Positions 25,374 through 33,610 of a stretch of 49,453 bases of DNA are shown one piece after another (within the stretch, counting starts at the first letter, position 1; each line of letters begins with the position of its first letter). The position numbers and the translations under genes were made by a program. A model generated the notes under the pieces. It saw only the letters and a program-made list of their open reading frames with translations, did no database searches and was not told the DNA's origin. This DNA is from Microcaldota archaeon. Lineage in GTDB: Archaea > Micrarchaeota > Micrarchaeia > Anstonellales > Bilamarchaeaceae. Location: the NCBI GenBank assembly GCA_018304385.1, contig JAGVWJ010000004.1, forward strand, positions 1 to 49,453. Reading direction: 5' to 3'.

Positions 25374-26429
25374 ATGCAGCTATTATTTGAACCAATTGGA
25401 AGGTTGTTCTATTCGCGCGAAACTATTCGCAAACTAGAAACTAAAGTGAACACTGCTGGATTATATTTCTCTGCTGAAGGATTTGCTGGATTGTTATTGT
25501 TGCTAGTAGTATTAGTCGCCATACTGATAACATCGCTACTATTTGGTTATGGGGACTCTGCGCAATATATAAATAACATAGTAGAATCTAATGCAAAAGG
25601 CCTTCCTTTTCCAGTAGTTGGGTTACTAGTATTTTTAATTTCATTTATTCCTGCTTATTTTATAGTTTTTGTAGTATCAAATGCAGTACTTACATTAAAA
25701 TCTGACTCACGCAGAAACGTATTGGAAGATGCACTACCAGATTTTCTGCTATTGGTAGCAGCGAACATAAAGGCAGGCATGCCACTTGACCAGGCAATGT
25801 ATCACTCTTCCAAACCAGAATACGGCCTGCTTTCAAAAGAAGTGCAGGATATAATTAAACGATCTTTTAGCGGTGAATCATTAGAAGAATCATTAAACAT
25901 GCTTGGCAATAGGTTTGATTCCAGGCTTTTTAGCAGAACAATATCTTTGATAAAACAGTCATCTGCTACAGGTGGTGAGGTATCTGCTGTGCTTGAGCGC
26001 ACATCGCAAGAGGTGCGCAATGCTGCAATAATAAAGAAAGAGGTTTCAGCCTCGTTAGTGCTTTATGAGATATTTATCTTATTCGCCTCTGTATTAGGTA
26101 CTCCATTCCTGTTTGCTGTATCAGGCAAACTAGTTGAGATATTTGAGAAAACACCACTTGCTGCTTCAGTTCCACAAACAACTGCTGGCCTTGGGTTTGC
26201 TGGTTCTCTAAAGTTTTCAGGCCCAGTTATAACATCTGCAGAATTCTTTTACTTTACGCTTGCAACAATATTTATAACATCTTTGTTCTCATCATTTATC
26301 GTTGGTGTGATTCGCGCTGGCTCAAAGAACGAGGGGATGAAGTATTTCCCGTTTGTGCTGCTAGCATCATATGTTATATACTTTTTGGTTAATTCATTAA
26401 TAAATATGATATTTACAACAATAACATAA
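25374..26429 (+). CDS. Pilus platform protein, second half (TadC/FlaJ-like), set A
   Basis: A 351-residue T2SSF-family membrane protein with helices near the N-terminus (GLLLLLVVLVAILITSLLF, VVGLLVFLISFIPAYFIVFV). The cytoplasmic domain is LEDALPDFLLLVAANIKAGMPLDQAMYHSSKPEYGLLSKEVQDI..FSGESLEESL..RFDSRLFSRTISLIKQSSATGGEVSAVLE, which is closely typical of the family, and further helices end the protein. GAGG lies just before its ATG, 9 nt after the previous stop, so it is co-transcribed with the first half. Confidence 0.92.
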   Translation: MQLLFEPIGRLFYSRETIRKLETKVNTAGLYFSAEGFAGLLLLLVVLVAILITSLLFGYGDSAQYINNIVESNAKGLPFPVVGLLVFLISFIPAYFIVFVVSNAVLTLKSDSRRNVLEDALPDFLLLVAANIKAGMPLDQAMYHSSKPEYGLLSKEVQDIIKRSFSGESLEESLNMLGNRFDSRLFSRTISLIKQSSATGGEVSAVLERTSQEVRNAAIIKKEVSASLVLYEIFILFASVLGTPFLFAVSGKLVEIFEKTPLAASVPQTTAGLGFAGSLKFSGPVITSAEFFYFTLATIFITSLFSSFIVGVIRAGSKNEGMKYFPFVLLASYVIYFLVNSLINMIFTTIT

Positions 26430-26440
26430 GAGGTGAAATT

Positions 26441-26965
26441 ATGGGTTATAGTCGTGGTCAGGCAGCCATGGAATATTTAATGACATATGGCTGGGCAATA
26501 TTGGTAATATTAATAGTACTTGCGATACTTGCATTTTATCTTCCGCAATTTATCAAGGCGCAGGATCAGTGTTCGTTTTCGCAGGTTGGATTTACATGCG
26601 GTAAACCATTAGTTTATTCAGCAGATGCTAGTAACAATATTGCGCTAAACGTGCGCGTATTCAACCAAAATGGGCAGAACGTTGTTATTAAGAAGATATT
26701 ATGTACAAACGCACCACTTGCTACAATTACTAGTGGAAATGCAACTACTCTTAGTCCAACTGTTACAGTACCTAGTGGTGCATTCACAGACTTTAATGGT
26801 GTGAGTTGCTGGAAGGATAGATCTGGAGGAAATAGAGTAATACTAGCACCGAACGGCGATTTCAGAGGCGCTTTATTAATATACTATAACTTCGAAGATG
26901 ACACAGGTTCTCAGCTAAGGCAGGTACAAGCAAACGTACAAGGAACTGTTACAAAGACAACGTAA
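26441..26965 (+). CDS. Class III signal-peptide pilin, set A
   Basis: A 174-residue pilin-like protein. The N-terminus GYSRGQAAMEYLMTYGWAI has the class III processing pattern (Gly before Q-A-A-M-E-Y, with the conserved Glu at +5), followed by a hydrophobic assembly helix (LVILIVLAILAFYL). The rest is a beta-rich external domain with four cysteines and N-x-T/S sites. AGGTGAA precedes the ATG. It is the last gene of set A and is followed by a strong poly-T terminator. Prepilin peptidase is not in the window. Confidence 0.9.
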   Translation: MGYSRGQAAMEYLMTYGWAILVILIVLAILAFYLPQFIKAQDQCSFSQVGFTCGKPLVYSADASNNIALNVRVFNQNGQNVVIKKILCTNAPLATITSGNATTLSPTVTVPSGAFTDFNGVSCWKDRSGGNRVILAPNGDFRGALLIYYNFEDDTGSQLRQVQANVQGTVTKTT

Positions 26966-26992
26966 TTTTTTTTCTTTTTTTTTTATTCTTTT
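26966..26992 (+). terminator. Poly-T transcription terminator after pilus set A
   Basis: T8 then, after a C, T10 follow the pilin stop codon, interrupted only by single bases. Such T-runs terminate archaeal RNA polymerase without a hairpin. Confidence 0.7.
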
Positions 26993-27030
26993 AATTGGTT
27001 TCTTATTTTTATCCATGCATAATTATATCT

Positions 27031-29619
27031 ATGGTCTCAGTAGTTGAACTAATCCGCGAACGCTTTAGCGAGCTTACAGAGATTCAGAAAATTGCTATTC
27101 CTAAAATATTAGCAGGCGAGCATACGCTAGTGCTAGCTGAGACTGGCGCTGGTAAAAGCGAGGCAGTCTGGCTACCTGTGCTTGAGAAAATAAAGGATAA
27201 GAAGGAAGGGATTCGCGCATTATATATTTCTCCGTTACGGGCATTAGGCAGAGACCAGTATGCAAGATTCAAATGGTGGTGCGAAAAATTAGGTGTGACA
27301 CATGCTGTGCGCACTGGTGATACTACACAAGCAGAAAGGGCAAAACATAGAAAAGATGCGCCGCAAATTCTAATTACCACGCCAGAAAGCCTACAGGCAT
27401 TGCTTATTGGACCAGTTATGAGGCAGCATTTGAAAAACATAGAATTCGTGATAATTGATGAAGTACATGATATTTTGGATAATAAACGCGGAACGCAATT
27501 AAGCCTAGGGCTCGAGCGCCTAGAACTTTTAGCACCAAATTTTCAAAGAATCGCAGTAAGCGCTACTGTTGCAGATGAGGAAGAAGCTGCAAAACTAGTT
27601 TTTGGCCAGCGAAACTATGGTATTGCTGAGATTGCCAAGGGAAGAAAAATGGATATATCAGTAGAATATATTACCAAGCAAGAAGAACGGATAAAACGAT
27701 TAAAAGAACTTTGCGAAGCGCATAAAACATTGTTATTTGTAAATACAAGAAGCACTGCAGAAGAGCTAGGTGCAGACTTGAAAAAAGTTGGTGCGCCAAT
27801 TGAAGTACATCATGGCTCGCTTTCAAAAGAAGTGCGCATTGCAGCAGAAGATAAATTTAAATCTGGCGAAATAAAATCGCTGCTCGCAACGAGCTCGCTC
27901 GAGTTAGGCATAGATATTGGAGATATTGATTTAGTAATCCAGTACGGCTCTCCACATCAGGCATTTAGATTAATACAAAGAATTGGCAGAAGTGGCCATA
28001 GCCTGCAAAAAACACCACGCGGCATTGTCATTGCAACTGATTTTGATGATTATCTGGAGGCAGAAGCCATATCAACACTTGCTTCGAGCATGTGGATTGA
28101 AAATAAAAATGCAGAACGTGCTGCGTATGATGTAATAGCGCACCAGATAATTGGTTTATGTTTTGATTTATGGGGGGTAGATGCAAAAAGTATACACAAC
28201 ACATTTGCAAAATCTTATGCATATAATATTTCTTTTGGAGCATTGAAAAAAATCCTATTACAATTATTCGCTGAGGGATTAATATTTTATGATGAGATAG
28301 ACGCGGGTCAAAATGCAAATATAAAACTAAAATCACGAGCACGCGAGTATTATTATTCTAATTTAACAACAATCCCAAAGGAAAGAAGATATGTAATGAA
28401 GGAAGCAGCAAGCAATAAAATAATTGCCAGCCTGGATGAAACATTTGTTATGAATCTTGAGAATAATACAAGCTTCTTGGCAAAGGGCTTACCATGGCAG
28501 ATAATAGATATAACAGAAAGCGAAGTGCTTGTAGAACCGAGCTCTGCATTAGATATCGCAATACCAGACTGGACTGGAGAGGACATACCTGTAAACCATA
28601 ATGTTGCGCAGGCAGTTGGCAAACTCCGCGCTTCTGGCAAGAGAAACATTTCTCCATTACCCGATGATAGAACAATTGTAATAGAGCTTGTTGAAGATGT
28701 ACTTGTTATACATGCATGCCTTGGGAGCAAAATAAATGAGACGCTCGCACGTGTATTTTCATATAAACTTTCAAACCTTATTGGCGAAAGCGTGCGGGCA
28801 ATTGCAGATGCATATCGTATTCTAGTTAAATTACCGTTTCCACTGGATCAAAAATATATTATGCAGGCATTTAGCAGCATAAAACATATTAGAAGCCAAC
28901 TAGAAATTAGCTTAGAGAATTCGTTTTTATTAAAATTGAAGTTTACACACGTTGCTAGACTTTTTGGATTGTTGGAAGAAAACGCGACAATAACACAAAG
29001 ATTTTTGCATGCAATGCGTAATAATATCGTTTATGAAGAAACGCTACGTACTATTTATTTTCATTATTTTGATGTCGATGGTGCACAAGATGTGATTGAT
29101 AAAATAGAAAAAAAAGAGATCGTTGTTGTTTTGGATAAGCGTGCGCAGCTTAGTTATTTTGCAAAACTAGGTATAGAAAAAACATCTGCAAAAGAAGCAG
29201 TAGGCGGTTTTGAGCCAAGGCAGGTGGCAATAGCTGCACTTAAAGAGCGCGTATTGTCAAAAACGCTTGAATTAAAATGCCTAAATTGTAATGCAACGAG
29301 ATTTTTGCATTTAGCTGGTGCACCTGAAAAAATTTCTTGCCATAAATGCAATGCACAGGCGCTAACTATAATAGAGAAAAACAAGACTCAGAATCCAGAA
29401 CCCACGACTCAAAACTCACAACTCAGAACTCATACTGCAGCGCTTATTCGAAATTACGGAAAGCAAGCGTTAATTGCATTATCAACATATGGCATTGGCC
29501 CTTATAATGCTGAACGCGTGCTTAAAAAATTACATAGAAATAAAGATGAGTTTTATCTTGATCTACTAGAAGCACAGAAGAATTTTATTAAGAATAAGAA
29601 ATACTGGCAGTTTGATTAG
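27031..29619 (+). CDS. lhr: Lhr-type DEAD/H superfamily 2 DNA helicase
   Basis: An 862-residue ATP-dependent 3'-5' helicase of the archaeal Lhr family, linked to DNA repair. Walker A AETGAGKSEA lies near residue 37, DEVH (IIDEVHDI) near 142, then AVSATVADEE, and IQRIGRSGHS as motif VI. Winged-helix and Lhr-specific domains follow. A zinc site CLNCN..CHKCN is near residues 749-780, and a C-terminal helix-hairpin-helix (YGIGPYNAERVL) follows it. Between the zinc site and the C-terminal helices lies a low-complexity segment (about residues 785-803) encoded by a repeat block. I chose ATG 27031, since the upstream codons do not look like Lhr sequence. Confidence 0.94.
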   Translation: MVSVVELIRERFSELTEIQKIAIPKILAGEHTLVLAETGAGKSEAVWLPVLEKIKDKKEGIRALYISPLRALGRDQYARFKWWCEKLGVTHAVRTGDTTQAERAKHRKDAPQILITTPESLQALLIGPVMRQHLKNIEFVIIDEVHDILDNKRGTQLSLGLERLELLAPNFQRIAVSATVADEEEAAKLVFGQRNYGIAEIAKGRKMDISVEYITKQEERIKRLKELCEAHKTLLFVNTRSTAEELGADLKKVGAPIEVHHGSLSKEVRIAAEDKFKSGEIKSLLATSSLELGIDIGDIDLVIQYGSPHQAFRLIQRIGRSGHSLQKTPRGIVIATDFDDYLEAEAISTLASSMWIENKNAERAAYDVIAHQIIGLCFDLWGVDAKSIHNTFAKSYAYNISFGALKKILLQLFAEGLIFYDEIDAGQNANIKLKSRAREYYYSNLTTIPKERRYVMKEAASNKIIASLDETFVMNLENNTSFLAKGLPWQIIDITESEVLVEPSSALDIAIPDWTGEDIPVNHNVAQAVGKLRASGKRNISPLPDDRTIVIELVEDVLVIHACLGSKINETLARVFSYKLSNLIGESVRAIADAYRILVKLPFPLDQKYIMQAFSSIKHIRSQLEISLENSFLLKLKFTHVARLFGLLEENATITQRFLHAMRNNIVYEETLRTIYFHYFDVDGAQDVIDKIEKKEIVVVLDKRAQLSYFAKLGIEKTSAKEAVGGFEPRQVAIAALKERVLSKTLELKCLNCNATRFLHLAGAPEKISCHKCNAQALTIIEKNKTQNPEPTTQNSQLRTHTAALIRNYGKQALIALSTYGIGPYNAERVLKKLHRNKDEFYLDLLEAQKNFIKNKKYWQFD
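29388..29437 (+). repeat. ACTCA-word repeat block inside lhr
   Basis: Within lhr the words GACTCA, GACTCAAAACTCA, CAACTCA and GAACTCAT occur in series, encoding the Thr/Gln/Asn-rich linker TQNPEPTTQNSQLRTH. The composition and words match the intergenic element at 22765-22822 and not the rest of lhr. Confidence 0.6.
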
Positions 29620-29649
29620 CATTATAAATTTTGCTGTGGTAACAGGTTC

Positions 29650-31419
29650 ATGAAAAAATTATTGATTCTGGTCTTTTTGGGATTGTTAGTAACTGCTGTT
29701 AGCGCTTTAACTGTTTATCAGGGCATTCCTAAAGTTTATAATGGCCACACGATTAGAGCATATAACATTACTTGTGGGAATATATTTAGTACAAAATATG
29801 CATTTGTTAGGGTAGATTCTGGGCCACTTACCCTAATCCATCTTAACAACACAATAAATGTTACGCCAAGTAGCAGACTAACATTTACTGATTTGAGATG
29901 CCGCTCTACAGTAAAACTTTCTTATATAGTGCTAACACCACCAACTAAAGCTAGAACTGAGGATGTGCATGAAGGTACTGCTGCATTCTCTGTTGAGGCA
30001 ACAGAACCAACGTCTACAGCAAGTGCAGCGAACAACTGTCCAAGCAGTGAAGAACTTGAAAAGAAGGCAGTGTCATGTAAAGAAGCAGGATACGGCTATG
30101 AATTCTATGAAAAAGAAGGGTGCAAATATGTACTTTGTAAACAACTCTCAGTCTGTCCAAGTGAAGAAGAACTAAACAAGCAGGTAATGAAATGTAAGGA
30201 CGCTGGCTTAGATTACAAGTATTATTATGATGAAAACAAATGTACGCAAGTAACATGTAGCCAAAGCACAGTTTATTCTTGTCCAAATGAAAAAGAGATA
30301 AACGAAAAAGTTGCTAAATGTAAAGATCAAGGACTAGATTATACATATAAAAAAGATGATAAAGGGTGTTCTCAAGTAGCATGCAGTAAAAAATCTTTCT
30401 GCCCAGAAAAAGAGGAATTAGAAAAACAGGCAATGGAATGCAAAAACAAAGGATATAGCTACAAGGAATATTACGATAACAATTGTAAGTATATCGAATG
30501 TTATAAGGAACAACCAACCTCTTGCCCAAGCAGTGAAGAACTAGAGAAACAGGCACTTACATGCAAAAGCAAAGGATATGATTATACCACTTATGCAGAT
30601 GCATTAGGATGCAAATATGTGAAATGCGGTGAATTAAAACCAGATGAACCGGTTCAATGCAAAAAAATAGTAGATGAAAAAGGATGCGTAAATGTTTACT
30701 GCACTGATGGATATAATTTCAACTCTTGCGTACAAGATCAGATATGCAAAGAAAAAAGACCAGAATGCAAGGTTTACAAAGAAGGCAATTGCATTTACAA
30801 GGTGTGCACTGATGGATACGAGGCTAAAGAATGTAAAGAAGAGAAAAAAGTAGAATGTAAAGCATATAAAGATGAAAAAACAGGATGTGAAATCAAGGAG
30901 TGCAGCGATGGCTATAAAGCAAAATATTGTCCTACGCCATCACCAGAATGCAAGGTTTACAAAGACGACAATGGATGTGCGGTAAAAGAATGTAATGATG
31001 GATATAAAGCAAAGGAATGCCCAACTGAGAAGAAGGACAAGGAAGTGGAGTGCAAGGTTTACAAAGATGAAAGCGGTTGCTTAAGAAAAACATGTACAAA
31101 TGGATTTGTTAGTGATTCGTGCGAACAGCAGAAAGTAAAATGTGAAGTCAGTAAGGATAACGAAGGCTGTGAAGTTAAAAAATGTAGTGATGGGTATGTT
31201 GCAAGAAACTGTCCATCGAAGGTAGAGAAAGAAGTTGAATGTAAAGTAATTGAAGAAGGTCCATGCACAATAAAGGTATGTACTGATGGTTATGCAGCGA
31301 AGGAGTGCCAATCAACAGCAACAGAAAAAGAAGTACAAAAAGCAAAAAACATACTTGATAAAATAATTGAAATAATTAAAGATAAAAAATTTGGAGATGC
31401 AGCAACTAGTACGGCATAG
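29650..31419 (+). CDS. Secreted cysteine-repeat protein (two repeat types)
   Basis: A 589-residue exported protein with signal peptide MKKLLILVFLGLLVTAVSA. After a beta-rich N-terminal domain (to about residue 125) come five type A repeats of about 40 residues (C-P-x(2)-E-E-L-x(8)-C-K-x-x-G-x-x-Y..C-x-x-V-x-C). Seven type B repeats of about 30 residues follow (E-C-K-V-Y-K-x(4)-G-C-x-x-K-x-C-x-D-G-Y-x-A-K-E-C). Each repeat has four cysteines at fixed spacing, so each is probably a small disulfide-knotted unit. A Lys-rich helical tail ends the protein. A surface stalk or adhesin is likely; no known family is recognised. Confidence 0.8.
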   Translation: MKKLLILVFLGLLVTAVSALTVYQGIPKVYNGHTIRAYNITCGNIFSTKYAFVRVDSGPLTLIHLNNTINVTPSSRLTFTDLRCRSTVKLSYIVLTPPTKARTEDVHEGTAAFSVEATEPTSTASAANNCPSSEELEKKAVSCKEAGYGYEFYEKEGCKYVLCKQLSVCPSEEELNKQVMKCKDAGLDYKYYYDENKCTQVTCSQSTVYSCPNEKEINEKVAKCKDQGLDYTYKKDDKGCSQVACSKKSFCPEKEELEKQAMECKNKGYSYKEYYDNNCKYIECYKEQPTSCPSSEELEKQALTCKSKGYDYTTYADALGCKYVKCGELKPDEPVQCKKIVDEKGCVNVYCTDGYNFNSCVQDQICKEKRPECKVYKEGNCIYKVCTDGYEAKECKEEKKVECKAYKDEKTGCEIKECSDGYKAKYCPTPSPECKVYKDDNGCAVKECNDGYKAKECPTEKKDKEVECKVYKDESGCLRKTCTNGFVSDSCEQQKVKCEVSKDNEGCEVKKCSDGYVARNCPSKVEKEVECKVIEEGPCTIKVCTDGYAAKECQSTATEKEVQKAKNILDKIIEIIKDKKFGDAATSTA

Positions 31420-31436
31420 GTTAATGCCAACCTAAT

Positions 31437-31470
31437 CTCTCCATTTTTTATTCTCTTTCTTTTTTATTTA
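31437..31470 (+). terminator. Poly-T terminator after the cysteine-repeat gene
   Basis: A pyrimidine-rich run with T6 at 31443-31449 and T6 at 31461-31466 lies between the cysteine-repeat gene and pth2, the usual archaeal termination signal. Confidence 0.5.
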
Positions 31471-31474
31471 GTTT

Positions 31475-31825
31475 ATGTACAAACAAGCAATAGTTATCAG
31501 AAAGGATCTCGGCATCTCTTCAGGCAAGCAGGCGGGCCAAGTATCACATGCCTCAGTTAGTGCATACGAAAAAACAAAAAAAACTAATCCTGAAATTGCA
31601 CAAGCATGGTTCACAGAAGGCCAGAAGAAAATAGTGCTTAAAGTACAAAACGAAAGCGAGCTGTTAGATTATTTTAACCAATGTAAGCGTGCGGGCATTC
31701 CCTGTGAACTAATTAGAGATGCTGGTCATACTCAACTAGAACCTAATACACTCACATGCTTTGGCGCTGGGCCTTGGGATGAAAAGGAAATTGATAAGAT
31801 ATTGGGGAAACTAAAACTATTATAA
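31475..31825 (+). CDS. pth2: Peptidyl-tRNA hydrolase, archaeal/eukaryotic type
   Basis: A 116-residue Pth2 that releases peptides from peptidyl-tRNA. MYKQAIVIRKDLGISSGKQAGQVSHASV has the conserved catalytic Lys and the GK-x-A-x-Q-x-x-H-A segment. KIVLKVQNESEL, IRDAGHTQLEPNTLTCFGAGPWDEKEIDKILGKLKLL completes the family signature, with D-A-G-x-T-x-x-x-P-x-T. It has standard length and is intact. It is convergent with nurA, whose stop is adjacent. Confidence 0.97.
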   Translation: MYKQAIVIRKDLGISSGKQAGQVSHASVSAYEKTKKTNPEIAQAWFTEGQKKIVLKVQNESELLDYFNQCKRAGIPCELIRDAGHTQLEPNTLTCFGAGPWDEKEIDKILGKLKLL

Positions 31826-32866
31826 TTATCTAAACGGCCTACTATTTCTTCTCATTGGTTTAAAATCAACTAGTGAATGTTTCAATCGCTCAAGTTCATA
31901 ACCATCCAATGCAGCGCATAAATCAACTTCTGTTAGTATGGCCGGATAGGCATAATTATCACTTATTGCTGATAAAGAATATGCAGCAGAAATAGAATTA
32001 TCAAAAATATTATCAAAATTCAAATCAGTGTGGCCTTCAGCCACATCTCTTGAATTTCCTGAAAATTCAAGAAATTCTATACGTAGAGGTAAATCATTAT
32101 CAGAAACCTTCATATAAGAGACATAAATATTATTTGCAAATTCTTCCAAGTCTTTTAGAATGGGTTGCCCTGCATGCGCATAACGCATAACACTTGTTCG
32201 CTCGCCTTTGTTTAATAAATGATCTAAAAATGCGCTATCATTACAATTTATATTATTAATGACATCGACGAATCTTCTACCGCGGGAATCTTTTATTATA
32301 CCGATAAGCAGAATATTTTTTTCTTTACACAAATTATAAAGTTTTTTATAAAGCATGATCAGTTCATTATACTCTTGAAAAACAGCACTATCATTGCTTG
32401 GTCTATCCTTTGCCAAAGGCAGTATTGAGCCATCTAATAACAGTATCGATGGCGAAAAGTTTTCAATAGCACTAATTGCCATTGATATTTCATTCTTTAA
32501 TCTAACAATAGAGCACCATACAGAAGATTCATGTTCATCTAATGCAGTTTTTACTTCTATTTCTGTCAAAGGCACCTTACTCGGATAGTAACTGCAAGAA
32601 ACCAGCTCTGAATCGTGATATAGAAAATTAACTGCAACTGTACGTAACAGTAAAATATCTACACCATGCATACTGTGCGAAAGCAAGCCACTATCTACTG
32701 CACAAACATTGCCATTAATTGGCAGTGCAGTTAGATTTTTTATCATAACGCCTTCTAGAAACTCTTCACTAGTAAAATTACTTGTGCGCAAGAGCATTGC
32801 ATTTTCTTTTAATTGATTGCCAAACTCTGTCATATGTCTAATCGCAGAAAAAAGCTTGTCGTGCAT
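31826..32866 (-). CDS. nurA: NurA-domain 5'-3' nuclease
   Basis: A 346-residue NurA-like protein, the nuclease partner of HerA in archaeal DNA end resection. The catalytic acidic residues appear in NVCAVDSGLLSHSMHGVD and SILLLDGSILPLA, with NILLIGIIKDSRGRRF and a C-terminal acidic position near YPAILTEVDLCAALDG. I chose the ATG at 32866 over TTG 32887. The usual partners HerA, Mre11 and Rad50 are not adjacent. It lies divergent from the KaiC-like ATPase with about 50 bp between. Confidence 0.85.
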   Translation of the reverse strand: MHDKLFSAIRHMTEFGNQLKENAMLLRTSNFTSEEFLEGVMIKNLTALPINGNVCAVDSGLLSHSMHGVDILLLRTVAVNFLYHDSELVSCSYYPSKVPLTEIEVKTALDEHESSVWCSIVRLKNEISMAISAIENFSPSILLLDGSILPLAKDRPSNDSAVFQEYNELIMLYKKLYNLCKEKNILLIGIIKDSRGRRFVDVINNINCNDSAFLDHLLNKGERTSVMRYAHAGQPILKDLEEFANNIYVSYMKVSDNDLPLRIEFLEFSGNSRDVAEGHTDLNFDNIFDNSISAAYSLSAISDNYAYPAILTEVDLCAALDGYELERLKHSLVDFKPMRRNSRPFR

Positions 32867-32918
32867 GAGATAATTGAACCATAGCAAATATTAAAAATGA
32901 ATACCTGGGAATTAAAAC

Positions 32919-33599
32919 ATGACAAACAATAGAATCAAGAGCGGAATAGCTGGATTTGATGAATTAACTGGTGGAGGCATAGAAGAAAGAAGCGTTATCC
33001 TAATAAGAGGCGGAACTGGCACTGGAAAAACAATAATGTGTTTGCAATATTTATACACAGGCGCTGCTAAGTATAATGAACCATCTTTATTTCTAAGCTT
33101 TGCAGAGTCAAAGGAATCTATATATTCACATGGACTTAAATTTGGATGGGATTTAAAGGAATTAGAAAAAAAGAAAAAATTCACATTCGTAAGGTACGCG
33201 CCGCACGAGATAGTAAAGGTAATGGAAGAGGGTGGCGGAACAATAAGAGACACAATAGAAAGCATTGGCGCAAAGAGATTGGTGATTGATTCGTTAAGCG
33301 CATATGCACTGCTTTTTGAAAATGAATACAAGGCAAATCAAAGTATTCTTAACTTATTTGAGATGCTACATGCATGGAATTGCACAACACTAGTGACAAG
33401 TGAAAAACCTGTTGATCCTTATATTCTGGATTCAGAAAGATTGGGATTTCTTACTGATGGAATAATTAATCTATACTATTTGAGAAAAGACAATAGAAGA
33501 AAACGCTCACTGGAAGTATTAAAGATGAGAAATACTAATCACAGCGACAAGTTATTTAATTTTATGATAGGAAAAAATGGGGTAGCGATATTAAGATAG
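32919..33599 (+). CDS. KaiC/FlaH-like RecA-fold ATPase of pilus set B
   Basis: A 226-residue single-domain RecA-like ATPase. IKSGIAGFDELTGGGIEERSVILIRGGTGTGKTIMCLQYLY gives the KaiC start and Walker A (about residues 31-38). SIGAKRLVIDSLSAYALLF is Walker B, and LRKDNRRKRSLEVLKMRNTNHS is the conserved end motif. Position at the head of a pilin-ATPase cluster suggests a role like FlaH, which binds ATP and regulates the motor ATPase in archaella. A general KaiC-like signalling role is the alternative. Confidence 0.88.
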   Translation: MTNNRIKSGIAGFDELTGGGIEERSVILIRGGTGTGKTIMCLQYLYTGAAKYNEPSLFLSFAESKESIYSHGLKFGWDLKELEKKKKFTFVRYAPHEIVKVMEEGGGTIRDTIESIGAKRLVIDSLSAYALLFENEYKANQSILNLFEMLHAWNCTTLVTSEKPVDPYILDSERLGFLTDGIINLYYLRKDNRRKRSLEVLKMRNTNHSDKLFNFMIGKNGVAILR

Positions 33600-33610
33600 A
33601 TGGTAGTAAT

